This document shows, piece after piece, positions 31,360 through 40,490 of a DNA stretch of 64,000 nt. How positions within the stretch are numbered: the stretch's first letter is position 1; every line of letters starts with the position of its first letter. The position numbers were made by a program, and so were the translations under genes. The notes under the pieces are model-generated. The model ran no database searches and was not told the origin of the DNA. It saw only the letters and a list, made by a program, of their open reading frames with translations. Location: positions 82,859 through 146,858 of the forward strand of contig NZ_JODM01000012.1 in the NCBI RefSeq assembly GCF_000717995.1. Direction: 5' to 3'. Source of the DNA: Streptomyces violaceorubidus (GTDB lineage: Bacteria > Actinomycetota > Actinomycetes > Streptomycetales > Streptomycetaceae).

Positions 31360-31716
31360 GTGGCCACCGACGCACCGCCCCCCTCGAAAGAGGAACACCG
31401 ACTCCCCTCCGCCGAGGAGTTCTCCGAAGTGCAGCAGAGCGCCGAGTTCGCCGAACTGCGCCGCTCCTTCCGCTCCTTCGCGTTCCCGCTGACCGTCGCC
31501 TTCGTGGCCTGGTACCTGCTGTACGTGCTGCTGTCGAACTACGCCGGCGGCTTCATGGGCACCAAGCTGTTCGGCAACATCAACGTCGCGTTCGTCTTCG
31601 GCATCGCCCAGTTCGTCACCACGTTCCTCATCGCCTGGTGGTACTCGCGGCACGCCGCCGCGAAGCTCGACCCCAAGGCCGAGGCCATCAAGTCCCGGAT
31701 GGAGGGCGGCGCATGA
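31360..31716 (+). CDS. DUF485 membrane protein (acetate permease partner)
   Basis: This 118-residue protein has a hydrophilic N terminus, then SAEFAELRRSFRSFAFPLTV leading into a transmembrane helix (VAFVAWYLLYVLLSNYAG) and a second helix (VAFVFGIAQFVTTFLIAWWY). The LRRSFRSFAFP motif is the DUF485 hallmark. DUF485 genes typically precede actP-like symporters, as here, where the next gene overlaps by ATGA. The GTG at 31360 follows GAGGAG; an ATG at 31336 is an alternative start. Confidence 0.9.
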   Translation: MATDAPPPSKEEHRLPSAEEFSEVQQSAEFAELRRSFRSFAFPLTVAFVAWYLLYVLLSNYAGGFMGTKLFGNINVAFVFGIAQFVTTFLIAWWYSRHAAAKLDPKAEAIKSRMEGGA

Positions 31717-33347
31717 GCCCCGCACAGTCCGTATTCGCCGCCGAGCTCGCCGCCAACGAGGCCAGTGAGCACCGGCCGCTGATCATCACGCTCTTCGCCG
31801 TCTTCGTCGTCGCGACGCTCGGCATCACCGTCTGGGCCGGCCGCCAGACCAAGGACGCCGCCGACTTCTACGCGGGCGGCCGCCAGTTCAGCGCCTTCCA
31901 GAACGGCCTCGCCGTCTCCGGCGACTACATGTCGGCGGCGTCCTTCCTCGGCATCGCCGGCGCCATCGCCCTCTTCGGCTACGACGGCTTCCTGTACTCC
32001 ATCGGCTTCCTGGTCGCCTGGCTGGTCGCCCTCCTCCTGGTCGCCGAGCCGCTCAGGAACTCCGGCCGCTACACCATGGGCGACGTCCTCGCCTACCGCA
32101 TGCGCCAGCGGCCCGTGCGCACCGCCGCCGGCACCTCGACGATCGTCGTCTCGATCTTCTACCTGCTGGCCCAGATGGCGGGCGCGGGCGTCCTCGTCTC
32201 GCTGCTGCTCGGCATCACCTCCGACGCGGGCAAGATCCTCATCGTCGCCCTCGTCGGCGTCCTGATGATCGTGTACGTCACCATCGGCGGCATGAAGGGC
32301 ACCACCTGGGTCCAGATGGTCAAGGCCGTGCTGCTGATCGGCGGCACCATCCTGATCACCTTCCTGGTGCTGCTGAAGTTCGACTTCAACGTCTCCGACC
32401 TGCTCGGCAAGGCCGCCGAGAACAGCGGCGCGGGTTCCGCCTTCCTGGAGCCCGGCCTCCAGTACGGCGCGAACGGCACCTCCAAGCTCGACTTCATCTC
32501 CCTGGGCATCGCCCTGGTGCTCGGCACCGCAGGTCTGCCGCACATCCTGATCCGCTTCTACACCGTGCCCAACGCCAAGGCCGCCCGTAAGTCCGTGAAC
32601 TGGGCGATCGGCATCATCGGCGCCTTCTACCTCATGACCATCGCCCTCGGCTTCGGCGCGGCGGCGCTCATCGGCAAGGACGAGATCATCGCGTCCAACC
32701 CGTCCGGCAACACGGCGGCGCCCCTGCTCGCGCTGCACGTGGGCGGCGTCGACTCGGCCTGGGGCGCGATCCTGCTGGCCACGATCTCGGCGGTGGCCTT
32801 CGCGACCATCCTCGCCGTCGTCGCCGGCCTCACCCTCGCCTCGTCCTCGTCCTTCGCGCACGACATCTACGCCAACGTCATCCGCAAGGGCCAGGCCACC
32901 GAGAAGGAGGAGATGCGGGCGGCCCGCTGGGCGACCGTCTTCATCGGCATCGTCTCCATCGCGCTGGGCGCCCTCGCCCGCGACCTGAACGTGGCCGGAC
33001 TGGTCGCGCTGGCCTTCGCGGTCGCCGCGTCCGCCAACCTGCCGACGATCCTGTACAGCCTGTTCTGGAAGAGGTTCACCACCCAGGGCGCCCTGTGGTC
33101 GATCTACGGCGGCCTGATCGTCGCCGTCGGCCTGGTGCTGTTCTCACCCGTCGTCTCCGGCGACCCGAAGGCGATGTTCCCGGACGTGGACTTCGCCTGG
33201 TTCCCGCTGAAGAACCCGGGCATCATCTCGATCCCGTTCGGCTTCCTGATGGGCTGGCTCGGCACCGTGCTGTCGAAGGAGGAGCCCGACGCGGCGAAGT
33301 ACGCGGAGCTGGAGGTCAGGTCCCTGACCGGCACCGGAGCGCACTGA
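31713..33347 (+). CDS. Sodium:solute symporter (cation/acetate symporter ActP-like)
   Basis: This 544-residue protein of the SSS family has 13 or so transmembrane helices. The start has DFYAGGRQFSAFQNGLAVSG with GDYMSAASFLGIAGAIALFG, the acetate-permease signature. The LGTAGLPHILIRFYTVPNAK segment is also specific for ActP-like members. It probably imports acetate or other short monocarboxylates with sodium or protons. The gene overlaps the DUF485 gene by ATGA and is followed by a strong terminator. Confidence 0.94.
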   Translation: MSPAQSVFAAELAANEASEHRPLIITLFAVFVVATLGITVWAGRQTKDAADFYAGGRQFSAFQNGLAVSGDYMSAASFLGIAGAIALFGYDGFLYSIGFLVAWLVALLLVAEPLRNSGRYTMGDVLAYRMRQRPVRTAAGTSTIVVSIFYLLAQMAGAGVLVSLLLGITSDAGKILIVALVGVLMIVYVTIGGMKGTTWVQMVKAVLLIGGTILITFLVLLKFDFNVSDLLGKAAENSGAGSAFLEPGLQYGANGTSKLDFISLGIALVLGTAGLPHILIRFYTVPNAKAARKSVNWAIGIIGAFYLMTIALGFGAAALIGKDEIIASNPSGNTAAPLLALHVGGVDSAWGAILLATISAVAFATILAVVAGLTLASSSSFAHDIYANVIRKGQATEKEEMRAARWATVFIGIVSIALGALARDLNVAGLVALAFAVAASANLPTILYSLFWKRFTTQGALWSIYGGLIVAVGLVLFSPVVSGDPKAMFPDVDFAWFPLKNPGIISIPFGFLMGWLGTVLSKEEPDAAKYAELEVRSLTGTGAH

Positions 33348-33371
33348 CGCCCCCGCCCGACCGGTACCGGC

Positions 33372-33405
33372 GCGGCCGGGTGGTAGCTCCCTACGACCCG
33401 GCCGC
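33372..33405 (+). terminator. Hairpin terminator after the symporter operon
   Basis: A 10-bp perfect stem GCGGCCGGGT/ACCCGGCCGC encloses the 14-base loop GGTAGCTCCCTACG, 25 bp after the symporter stop codon. The GC-rich stem without a T tract is the usual actinomycete form. Confidence 0.75.
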
Positions 33406-33515
33406 GTCCCGCGTCGTGGGATCGGGAGGCTGTCGATGTCGGACCGGTCACGTAGGCTCGGCGGTGTCGGAGGAGAGAAGTGCTCCACCGATCCGCGTCG
33501 AGGGAGGGGGCCCAC

Positions 33516-34505
33516 GTGCTCATCGACACCTACGGCCGAGTGGCCACCGACCTGAGGGTCTCGCTGACCGACCGCTGTAATCTGCGCTGCACCTACTGCA
33601 TGCCCGAAGAGGGCCTCCAGTGGCTCGCCAAGCCCGATCTGCTCACGGACGACGAGATCGTCCGCCTCATCGGCATCGCGGTCACCTCCCTCGGCATCGA
33701 GGAGGTCCGCTTCACCGGCGGGGAGCCGCTGCTGCGGCCCGGCCTGGTGGGCATCGTCGAGCGCGTCGCCGCCCTCGACCCGCGCCCCCAGATGTCCCTC
33801 ACCACCAACGGCATCGGCCTCAGGCGCACGGCGAGCGCCCTGAAGGCCGCGGGCCTGGACCGGGTCAACGTCTCCCTGGACACCCTGCGCCCCGACGTCT
33901 TCAAGACCCTCACCCGGCGGGACCGCCACAAGGACGTCCTGGAGGGCCTGGAAGCCGCCCACGAGGCCGGACTCACTCCGGTCAAGGTCAACAGCGTCCT
34001 GATGCCGGGGCTCAACGACGACGAGGCCCCCGACCTGCTCGCCTGGGCCGTCGAGCACGGCTACGAGCTGCGCTTCATCGAGCAGATGCCGCTGGACGCC
34101 CAGCACGGCTGGAAGCGCGAGGGCATGGTCACCGCCGGTGACATCCTCACGTCCCTGCGCACCCGCTTCGAGCTGACCGCCGAGGGCGCCGGGGAGCGCG
34201 GCTCGGCCCCGGCCGAGCGCTGGCTGGTGGACGGCGGGCCGCACCGCGTCGGCGTCATCGCCTCCGTCACCCGCCCGTTCTGCTCGGCCTGCGACCGCAC
34301 CCGCCTGACCGCGGACGGCCAGGTGCGCACCTGCCTGTTCGCCACCGAGGAGACCGACCTGCGCGCGGCCCTGCGCTCCGACGCCCCCGACGAGGAGATC
34401 GCCCGCATCTGGCGCCTGGCCATGTGGGGCAAGAAGGCGGGCGCGGGCCTCGACGACCCGACCTTCGTCCAGCCCGACCGGCCGATGTCGGCGATCGGAG
34501 GTTAG
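33516..34505 (+). CDS. moaA: GTP 3',8-cyclase MoaA (molybdenum cofactor biosynthesis)
   Basis: This 329-residue radical-SAM enzyme carries the N-terminal cluster motif CNLRCTYCMPEEG (CxxxCxxC) and the GGEPLLRPGL SAM-binding loop. The C-terminal second cluster is FCSACDRTRLTADGQVRTC (CxxC-N13-C), and the chain ends in Gly-Gly as in active MoaA. It converts GTP to 3',8-cyclo-7,8-dihydro-GTP, the first step of Moco synthesis. The GTG at 33516 follows GGGAGGGGG; an earlier start at 33480 is weaker. No other moa gene is adjacent. Confidence 0.96.
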   Translation: MLIDTYGRVATDLRVSLTDRCNLRCTYCMPEEGLQWLAKPDLLTDDEIVRLIGIAVTSLGIEEVRFTGGEPLLRPGLVGIVERVAALDPRPQMSLTTNGIGLRRTASALKAAGLDRVNVSLDTLRPDVFKTLTRRDRHKDVLEGLEAAHEAGLTPVKVNSVLMPGLNDDEAPDLLAWAVEHGYELRFIEQMPLDAQHGWKREGMVTAGDILTSLRTRFELTAEGAGERGSAPAERWLVDGGPHRVGVIASVTRPFCSACDRTRLTADGQVRTCLFATEETDLRAALRSDAPDEEIARIWRLAMWGKKAGAGLDDPTFVQPDRPMSAIGG

Positions 34506-34516
34506 GGCCCGAGCCC

Positions 34517-34747
34517 TCAGGGCCTGCCGGAGTCCTCCGGGGCTTCCCACTCGGCGAGCGCGACCACGTCCTTCAGGAAGCCCCGTACTCCCAGGAACTG
34601 GGACAGGTGCTCGCGGTGTTCGTCGCACGCGATCCACGTCTTGCGGCGCTCCGGGGTGTGGATCTTCGGGTTGTTCCACGCCAGCACCCACACGGCGGGG
34701 GTGCGGCAGCCCTTGGCGGAGCAGATCGGGGTGGTCTCGTCACTCAC
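34517..34747 (-). CDS. Small Cys/His-containing protein of unknown function
   Basis: This 76-residue protein has a possible zinc site from CSAKGC (residues 9-14) and CDEHREH (about 41-47), with an aromatic stretch PAVWVLAWNNPKIH between. The C terminus FLGVRGFLKDVVALAEW is helical. I recall similar streptomycete proteins named acetone carboxylase in databases, which the size does not support. It is convergent with moaA. The start is GTG at 34747, with only a weak GAGACG upstream. Confidence 0.75.
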   Translation of the reverse strand: MSDETTPICSAKGCRTPAVWVLAWNNPKIHTPERRKTWIACDEHREHLSQFLGVRGFLKDVVALAEWEAPEDSGRP

Positions 34748-34957
34748 GGTTTCGTCTCACAGGTCCGCACACAAGGCGACGCCGAGCAGCCACGGGGGGA
34801 GCTGCCCGGCGTCGGTCCGTCGCTCCGACGGGGGATGCGGAGCGCGTACGAAGTATGTCACGGCCCACCCTTCGCCGGGCCCGGAACAACACGAATTCAT
34901 CTGAGCATTCCATCGGTCCGGCGGGGCCTCGATGCCGCCCGGCAGGGGGCGACACCG

Positions 34958-35356
34958 TCACGGCCGACCGCGTGATCCACCGGCCGCGCCCGCCCCCGGA
35001 TCCGTCGTGGCGCCCTCCGGAACGGATTCCGCCGCGCTGTCCCGGTCCCGTGGCGGCATGATCATCGGCGGGGTCGGCAGCGTCACGAACGTCGACGGCA
35101 GGGACGGCGCGTTCTCCCGTCCGGCGTTGGCGATCACCACCGCGATGTACGGCAGGACCGCCCCGAGGACCAGGGCCACGATCGCGACGTGCCGTTCCAC
35201 GTTCCACAGGCAGACCGCGAGGATCACCGAGGCCGTACGGATCGCCATCGAGATGATGTACCGCCGCTGCCGACCGCGCACGTCCTCCTGGAGGCCCGTC
35301 CGGGCCCCGGTGATCCGGAACACCTCGGCACTGCCGCCGGCACTCTGCTTCCGCAT
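34958..35356 (-). CDS. DUF3099-like small membrane protein
   Basis: This 132-residue protein has a soluble N terminus (GGSAEVFRITGARTGLQEDV) followed by RQRRYIISMAIRTASVIL, the DUF3099 signature, and two transmembrane helices (about residues 40-57 and 62-83). A Pro/Gly/Ser-rich tail ends it. I prefer the ATG at 35356 after GGTGGA; the frame is open to a TTG at 35437. The function of DUF3099 proteins is unknown. Confidence 0.75.
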   Translation of the reverse strand: MRKQSAGGSAEVFRITGARTGLQEDVRGRQRRYIISMAIRTASVILAVCLWNVERHVAIVALVLGAVLPYIAVVIANAGRENAPSLPSTFVTLPTPPMIMPPRDRDSAAESVPEGATTDPGAGAAGGSRGRP

Positions 35357-35618
35357 CTGGTTCCACCATCCGCCCGCATCGGACTCTCCCCGCCCCGCTC
35401 TCGTCCGCGGCCGCTCGGGGACTCCGGTCCCGGACAACTCCCCACGTTACGCCGCGCCCGCGCCGCTCACGAGACCGGGGCACCCCTGGTCGGCCGTACC
35501 GCGTGCGCCGCACGGCGCAGGCGCCGGTACCCCGTTCGGCCCCACGCGGCATGCGCCGTTCGCGGTACGCCCGAACACTGGTGGCAATGCTCGCGTAGAG
35601 CCGGACGAGGAGGCAGCC

Positions 35619-35900
35619 ATGGGCTGGTTGTGGGCGATCATCGTGGGATTCGTGCTCGGCTTGATCGCCAAGGCGATCATTCCCGGCAAGCAGCACATGC
35701 CGCTGTGGCTGACCACCATCTGCGGCATGATCGGCGCGATCGTCGGCAACGCCATCGCCCGCGCGGCCGGCGTCGAGGCGACGTCCGGCATCGACTGGTG
35801 GCGGCACCTGTTCCAGCTGGTGGCGGCGATCATCGTCGTCGGCCTCGGCGACGCGGCCTACACGTCGATGCGCGGCAGCAGGCGGCGAGGACGGGCCTGA
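35619..35900 (+). CDS. GlsB/YeaQ/YmgE family stress-associated membrane protein
   Basis: This 93-residue protein has the transglycosylase-associated-protein fold: MGWLWAIIVGFVLGLIAKAI, LWLTTICGMIGAIVGNAIAR and LFQLVAAIIVVGLGDAAYTS give three glycine-rich transmembrane helices. The GLIAKAIIPGKQ motif at the first loop is family-specific. Members are linked to general stress, but the mechanism is unknown. The ATG follows GAGGAGG. The gene is convergent with tyrS across a strong terminator. Confidence 0.9.
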   Translation: MGWLWAIIVGFVLGLIAKAIIPGKQHMPLWLTTICGMIGAIVGNAIARAAGVEATSGIDWWRHLFQLVAAIIVVGLGDAAYTSMRGSRRRGRA

Positions 35901-35925
35901 CCGTTCCCAGGGACCCCCGGGCAGG

Positions 35926-35974
35926 GCGAAGGGGCGGCTCCGGCAGCCGTGCGGCGCCGAAGCCGCCCCTTCGC
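35926..35974. terminator. Bidirectional terminator between the GlsB-like gene and tyrS
   Basis: A perfect 14-bp stem GCGAAGGGGCGGCT/AGCCGCCCCTTCGC closes a 21-base loop that can itself fold (CGGC with GCCG). It lies between the two convergent genes. Confidence 0.85.
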
Positions 35975-35984
35975 GTGCGCCCGC

Positions 35985-37253
35985 TCAGGCGCCGGTGACC
36001 TCCACCGCGGCCAGGTTCTTCTTGCCGCGGCGCAGCACCAGCCAGCGCCCGTGCAGCAGGTCCTCCTTGGCGGGGACGGCGTCCTCGCCGGTGACCTTGG
36101 TGTTGTTCACGTAGGCGCCGCCCTCCTTCACCGTGCGGCGCGCGGCGGACTTGCTGGCCACCAGACCCACCTCGGCGAACAGGTCGACGACCGGGGCCGG
36201 CTCGGCGACCCGGACGTGCGGCAGCTCGGAGAGGGCCGCCGCCAGCGTCCGCTCGTCCAGCTCCGCCAGCTCGCCCTGGCCGAACAGGGCCTTGGACGCG
36301 GCGATCACGGCGGCCGTCTGCCCGGCGCCGTGCACCAGCGTCGTCAGCTCCTCGGCCAGCGCCCGCTGCGCGGCCCGCGCCTGCGGCCGCTCCTCGGTCT
36401 GCCGCTCCAGCTCCTCCAGCTCCTCACGGGAGCGGAACGACAGGATGCGCAGGTACGTCGAGATGTCCCGGTCGTCCACGTTCAACCAGAACTGGTAGAA
36501 CGCGTACGGCGTCGTCATCTCCGGGTCGAGCCAGACGGCGCCGCCCTCGGTCTTGCCGAACTTGGTGCCGTCCGCCTTGGTCATCAGCGGGGTCGCGTAG
36601 GCGTGCACGGACGCCTCCGGCTCCAGCCGGTGCAGCAGGTCGAGACCGGCCGTGAGGTTGCCCCACTGGTCGCTGCCGCCCTGCTGCATCGTGCAGCCGT
36701 ACCTCCGGTAGAGCTGGAGGAAGTCCATCGCCTGGAGCAGCTGGTAGCTGAACTCCGTGTAGCTGATGCCCTCGGAGGACTCCAGGCGCCGGGCGACGGA
36801 GTCCTTGGTCAGCATCTTGTTGACCCGGAAGTGCTTGCCGATGTCCCGCAGGAACTCGATCGCGGACAGGCCCTCGGTCCAGTCGAGGTTGTTGACCATC
36901 ACCGCCGCGTTCTCGCCCTCGAAGGACAGGAACGGCTCGATCTGGCCGCGCAGCCGCTGGACCCAGCCCGCGACGGTCTCCGGCGAGTTCAGCGTGCGCT
37001 CCGCGGTCGGGCGCGGGTCGCCGATCTGACCCGTGGCCCCGCCGACCAGCGCCAGCGGCCGGTGCCCGGCCTGCTGGAGCCGGCGCACGGTGAGCACCTG
37101 CACCAGGTGCCCCACGTGCAGGGACGGCGCGGTCGGGTCGAAACCGCAATAGAACGTGACGGGACCGTCCGCGAGCGCCTTGCGCAAAGCGTCCTCGTCG
37201 GTGGACTGGGCGAACAGCCCGCGCCACTTCAGCTCGTCGACGATGTCCGTCAC
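35985..37253 (-). CDS. tyrS: Tyrosyl-tRNA synthetase
   Basis: This 422-residue class I aminoacyl-tRNA synthetase has the HIGH-like motif [12 protein letters not shown], the tyrosine pocket [12 protein letters not shown] and [17 protein letters not shown], and the KMSKS-like loop [13 protein letters not shown]. The C-terminal S4-like RNA-binding domain ([18 protein letters not shown]) is present. It charges tRNA-Tyr. The GTG start lies 11 bases after AAGGAG. Only about 45 bp separate it from the TldE-like gene on the same strand, so a T-box leader is absent. Confidence 0.97.
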   Translation of the reverse strand: MTDIVDELKWRGLFAQSTDEDALRKALADGPVTFYCGFDPTAPSLHVGHLVQVLTVRRLQQAGHRPLALVGGATGQIGDPRPTAERTLNSPETVAGWVQRLRGQIEPFLSFEGENAAVMVNNLDWTEGLSAIEFLRDIGKHFRVNKMLTKDSVARRLESSEGISYTEFSYQLLQAMDFLQLYRRYGCTMQQGGSDQWGNLTAGLDLLHRLEPEASVHAYATPLMTKADGTKFGKTEGGAVWLDPEMTTPYAFYQFWLNVDDRDISTYLRILSFRSREELEELERQTEERPQARAAQRALAEELTTLVHGAGQTAAVIAASKALFGQGELAELDERTLAAALSELPHVRVAEPAPVVDLFAEVGLVASKSAARRTVKEGGAYVNNTKVTGEDAVPAKEDLLHGRWLVLRRGKKNLAAVEVTGA

Positions 37254-37298
37254 GGTTCTCGTGTCTCCTTGAGTGGTCTCGCGAAATCAGGTACGAGG

Positions 37299-38696
37299 TT
37301 ATACGCCCTGGCTGACAGAGCTCATATTGAAATCGGGGATGCGCAGCGCGGGCATCGCGGCCCTGGTGAACCAGTCGCCCCACTCCCTGGGCAGCGTCTT
37401 CTCCGTGCGCCCGGCCTCCGCGGCCCGCCCCAGCAGGTCCACCGGCGACTCGTTGAACCGGAAGTTGTTCACCTCGCCGACGACCTCGCCGTGCTCCACG
37501 AGGTAGACGCCGTCCCGGGTCAGCCCGGTCAGCAGCAGCGTCGCGGGGTCGACCTCGCGGATGTACCAGAGGCAGGTCAGCAGCAGCCCGCGCTCCGTGC
37601 CCGCGATCATGTCGTCCAGGGACCGGTCGGGGTCGCCGCCGTCCAGGATCAGGTTGCCGATCGCCGGTGCCACCGGAAGGCCGGTCAGGCCCGCGCCGTG
37701 CCGGGTGGTGGTCAGCCGGTGCAGCTGACCCGCGCGGATCCAGTCGGTCGCCGTCACCGGCAGCCCGTTGTCGAACACCGACTGGTCGCCGCCCGAGGAG
37801 TGCGCCACCACGAAGGGCGCGCTCTCCAGGCCCGGCTCGTGCGGATCACTGCGCAGCGTCAGCGGCAGCCTGCCGAGCCGCTCGCCGAGACGGGTGCCGC
37901 CGCCCGGCTTGGAGAACACCGTGCGCCCCTCGACCGCGTCCCGCCCGGACGCCGACCAGTACTGGTAGATCAGCAGGTCCGCCACCGCGGTGGGCGGCAG
38001 CAGCGTCTCGTACCGCCCCGCGGGCAGCTCCACCCGCCGCCCGGCCCAGCCGAGGCGTACGGCCAGCTCGGCGTCGAGTGCCGCCGGGTCGACGTCCTTG
38101 AAGTCCCGCGTGGCCTGTCCCGCCCACGCCGAGCGGGTCCTGTCCGGCGACTTGGCGTTCAGCTCCAGCGTCCCGTTCGGCTGGTCGTGCCGCAGCCTGA
38201 GCCCCGTGGACGTGCCCACGTACGTCGAGGTCATCTCGTGGTTCGCGAACCCGTACAGCTCCCGCCCGCCGGCCCGCGCGCGGGCGAACGCCTCCCCGAG
38301 GGCCGGCGCGAAGTCGGCGAACACCGCCGACGAGGTCTCGGCGGGCGCGTCGGTGAAGTCCGGCGCCGCCGTCTGGCCGGTGACCAGCGGCTGTGCGTCC
38401 TCGGCCGGACCGGCGTCCCGCGCGGCGGCCTCGGCGGCGCGCACCAGGGGCTCCAGCTCGTCCGTGGTCACGGCCGAGCGCGACACGACCCCGGACGCCG
38501 TGCCCTCCCGTCCGTCGACGGTGGCGACGACCGTCAGCGTGCGCCCGCGCGTGACGCCGTTGGTGGTGAGCGCGTTGCCCGCCCAGCGCAGGTTGGCGGT
38601 GGACTCCTCGTCGGCGATGACGACGCACCCGTCCGCCCGGGACAGCTCCAGCGCCCGTTCGACGATCTCGTGCGGCTTGTTGGTGCGGACGCTCAT
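37299..38696 (-). CDS. pmbA: TldE/PmbA family metallopeptidase-like protein
   Basis: This 465-residue protein is the non-metal partner of TldD. It shows the family pattern CVVIADEESTANLRWAGNAL at the N terminus and DGGDPDRSLDDMIAGTERGL with LLTCLWYIREVDPATLLLTG in the C-terminal half. The HExxxH zinc motif is absent, as expected for TldE. In E. coli TldD/TldE form a heterodimeric protease that processes microcin B17 and CcdA; the target here is unknown. The ATG overlaps the TldD stop by ATGA and follows AGGAGG. Confidence 0.93.
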   Translation of the reverse strand: MSVRTNKPHEIVERALELSRADGCVVIADEESTANLRWAGNALTTNGVTRGRTLTVVATVDGREGTASGVVSRSAVTTDELEPLVRAAEAAARDAGPAEDAQPLVTGQTAAPDFTDAPAETSSAVFADFAPALGEAFARARAGGRELYGFANHEMTSTYVGTSTGLRLRHDQPNGTLELNAKSPDRTRSAWAGQATRDFKDVDPAALDAELAVRLGWAGRRVELPAGRYETLLPPTAVADLLIYQYWSASGRDAVEGRTVFSKPGGGTRLGERLGRLPLTLRSDPHEPGLESAPFVVAHSSGGDQSVFDNGLPVTATDWIRAGQLHRLTTTRHGAGLTGLPVAPAIGNLILDGGDPDRSLDDMIAGTERGLLLTCLWYIREVDPATLLLTGLTRDGVYLVEHGEVVGEVNNFRFNESPVDLLGRAAEAGRTEKTLPREWGDWFTRAAMPALRIPDFNMSSVSQGV

Positions 38697-40216
38697 CGAC
38701 CCGCCTCCTGCGTGGTGTTCAGAATGTTGACTCCCTTGAAGAGGGCGGACGGGCAGCCGTGCGAGACGGCCGCGACCTGGCCCGGCTGGGCCTTGCCGCA
38801 GTTGAAGGCGCCGCCCAGGACGTACGTCTGCGGACCGCCGACGGCCGCCATGGACCCCCAGAAGTCGGTGGTCGTCGCCTGGTACGCCACGTCCCGCAGC
38901 TGCCCGGCGAGCCGCCCGTTCTCGATCCGGAAGAACCGCTGCCCGGTGAACTGGAAGTTGTAGCGCTGCATGTCGATGGACCAGGACCGGTCCCCGACGA
39001 CGTAGATCCCCCGATCGACGCCCCCGATCAGATCCTCCGTCGACAGCCCGCCCGGATCCGGCCGCAGCGACACGTTGGCCATCCGCTGCACCGGTACGTG
39101 CGCGGGGGAGTCGGCGTAGGCGCACCCGTTGGACCGCTCGAACCCGGTGAGCCTCGCGATCCGCCGGTCGAGCTGGTACCCCACCAGCGTGCCGTCCTTC
39201 ACCAGGTCCCAGGACTGGCCCTCGACGCCCTCGTCGTCGTACCCGACGGTGGCCAGGCCGTGCTCGGCGGTGCGGTCGCCGGTCACGTTCATCAGCTCGG
39301 AGCCGTAGCGCAGCTTGCCGAGCTGGTCGAAGGTGGCGAAGGAGGTGCCGGCGTAGGCGGCCTCGTAGCCGAGGGCGCGGTCCAGCTCGGTGGCGTGCCC
39401 GATGGACTCGTGGATGGTCAGCCACAGGTTCGAGGGGTCGACGACCAGGTCGTACAGGCCCGCCTCGACGCTCGGCGCGCGCATCTTCTCCGCCAGCAGC
39501 TCCGGGATCTCGGCCAGCTCCGCCTCCCAGTCCCAGCCGGTGCCGGTCAGGTACTCCCAGCCCCGCCCGGCCGGCGGCGCCAGCGTGCGCATGGAGTCGA
39601 ACTCGCCGCTGGAGTCGTCCACCGACACGGCGGTGAGCACCGGGTGCAGCCGTACCCGCTGCTGCGTGGTCACGGTGCCGGCGGTGTCGGCGTAGAACTT
39701 GTTCTCGTGCACGGTGAGCAGCGAGGCGTCCACGTGGTCGACCCCGTCGGCCGCGAGCAGCCGCGCGCTCCAGTCGGCCAGCAGCGCCGCCTTCTCCGCG
39801 TCGGGCACGGTGAAGGGGTCGATGTCGTACGCCGAGATCCAGGTCTTGTCCGCGTGCACCGGCTCACCGGCCAGCTCGACCCTCTCGTCCGACCCGGCCG
39901 CCCTGATCACCTGCGCCGACAGCTTCGCCATCGCCACCGCCTGCGAGGCGACCTTGGCGGCGGCGTCCAGGGTCAGGTCCACGCCGGACGCGAAGCCCCA
40001 CGTGCCGCCGTGCACCACCCGCACCGCGTACCCGAGGTCGGTGGTGTCCGAGGACCCGGCGGGCCGGGCGTCCCTGAGGCGCCAGGAGGCGCTGCGGACC
40101 CGCTCCAGCCGGAAGTCGGCATGCTCCGCGCCGAGGGCACGCGCACGGGCCAGGGCGGCGTCGGCGAGGGCGCGTAGGGGGAGTGCCGTGAAGGCTTGGT
40201 CGATGCTGTGAGGCAC
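38693..40216 (-). CDS. tldD: TldD family zinc metalloprotease
   Basis: This 507-residue protein carries the TldD zinc motif LTIHESIGHATELDRALG (HExxxH) at about residues 265-282. The N-terminal domain (HADFRLERVRSASWRLRD) and the C-terminal RMANVSLRPDPGG with GGVDRGIYVVGD and FRIENGRLAGQLRDV are conserved in the family. It forms the catalytic half of the TldD/TldE pair and overlaps the TldE-like gene by ATGA. The start GTG at 40216 has AAAGAG upstream. No ribosomal-peptide precursor is visible nearby. Confidence 0.95.
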   Translation of the reverse strand: MPHSIDQAFTALPLRALADAALARARALGAEHADFRLERVRSASWRLRDARPAGSSDTTDLGYAVRVVHGGTWGFASGVDLTLDAAAKVASQAVAMAKLSAQVIRAAGSDERVELAGEPVHADKTWISAYDIDPFTVPDAEKAALLADWSARLLAADGVDHVDASLLTVHENKFYADTAGTVTTQQRVRLHPVLTAVSVDDSSGEFDSMRTLAPPAGRGWEYLTGTGWDWEAELAEIPELLAEKMRAPSVEAGLYDLVVDPSNLWLTIHESIGHATELDRALGYEAAYAGTSFATFDQLGKLRYGSELMNVTGDRTAEHGLATVGYDDEGVEGQSWDLVKDGTLVGYQLDRRIARLTGFERSNGCAYADSPAHVPVQRMANVSLRPDPGGLSTEDLIGGVDRGIYVVGDRSWSIDMQRYNFQFTGQRFFRIENGRLAGQLRDVAYQATTTDFWGSMAAVGGPQTYVLGGAFNCGKAQPGQVAAVSHGCPSALFKGVNILNTTQEAGR

Positions 40217-40490
40217 CTGCGTCTCTTTCTGTCGACGTGACCGGTCGTCTGCCGCGACACCGGGGGCTGCGCCGCATCATGTCGCGTCGGGGGTCCGGCG
40301 ACCACACCTTTCCGCCGCCCCGGCTGCGGGTTCTGTAGGGACCCGACAGACAGCCCCGTAAGCCACTGTGGGTGCCCGAGTCTCTGGGCGAGGCCGGGGA
40401 CCGATAGATTTTCGAGGAAGCCGCCTGCCGTAGCCGCCCGCCGTACGGGTGAGCGGGCGGGTGGACGACCGCTAGGGAAAGGGTGATCCG

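Noticed and set aside
34505..34517. GGGCCC-rich segment between moaA and the small Cys/His gene as a terminator
   Set aside because: The possible arms are too short and overlap coding ends; no convincing hairpin was found.
35949..38963. Plus-strand open frame of about 1000 codons
   Set aside because: It is antisense to tyrS and the TldE-like gene, has Arg/Gln/His-rich shadow composition and no ribosome binding site.
38693..40216. RiPP biosynthesis locus suggested by TldD/TldE
   Set aside because: No precursor peptide or modification enzyme lies nearby; TldD/TldE is a housekeeping pair in many genomes.
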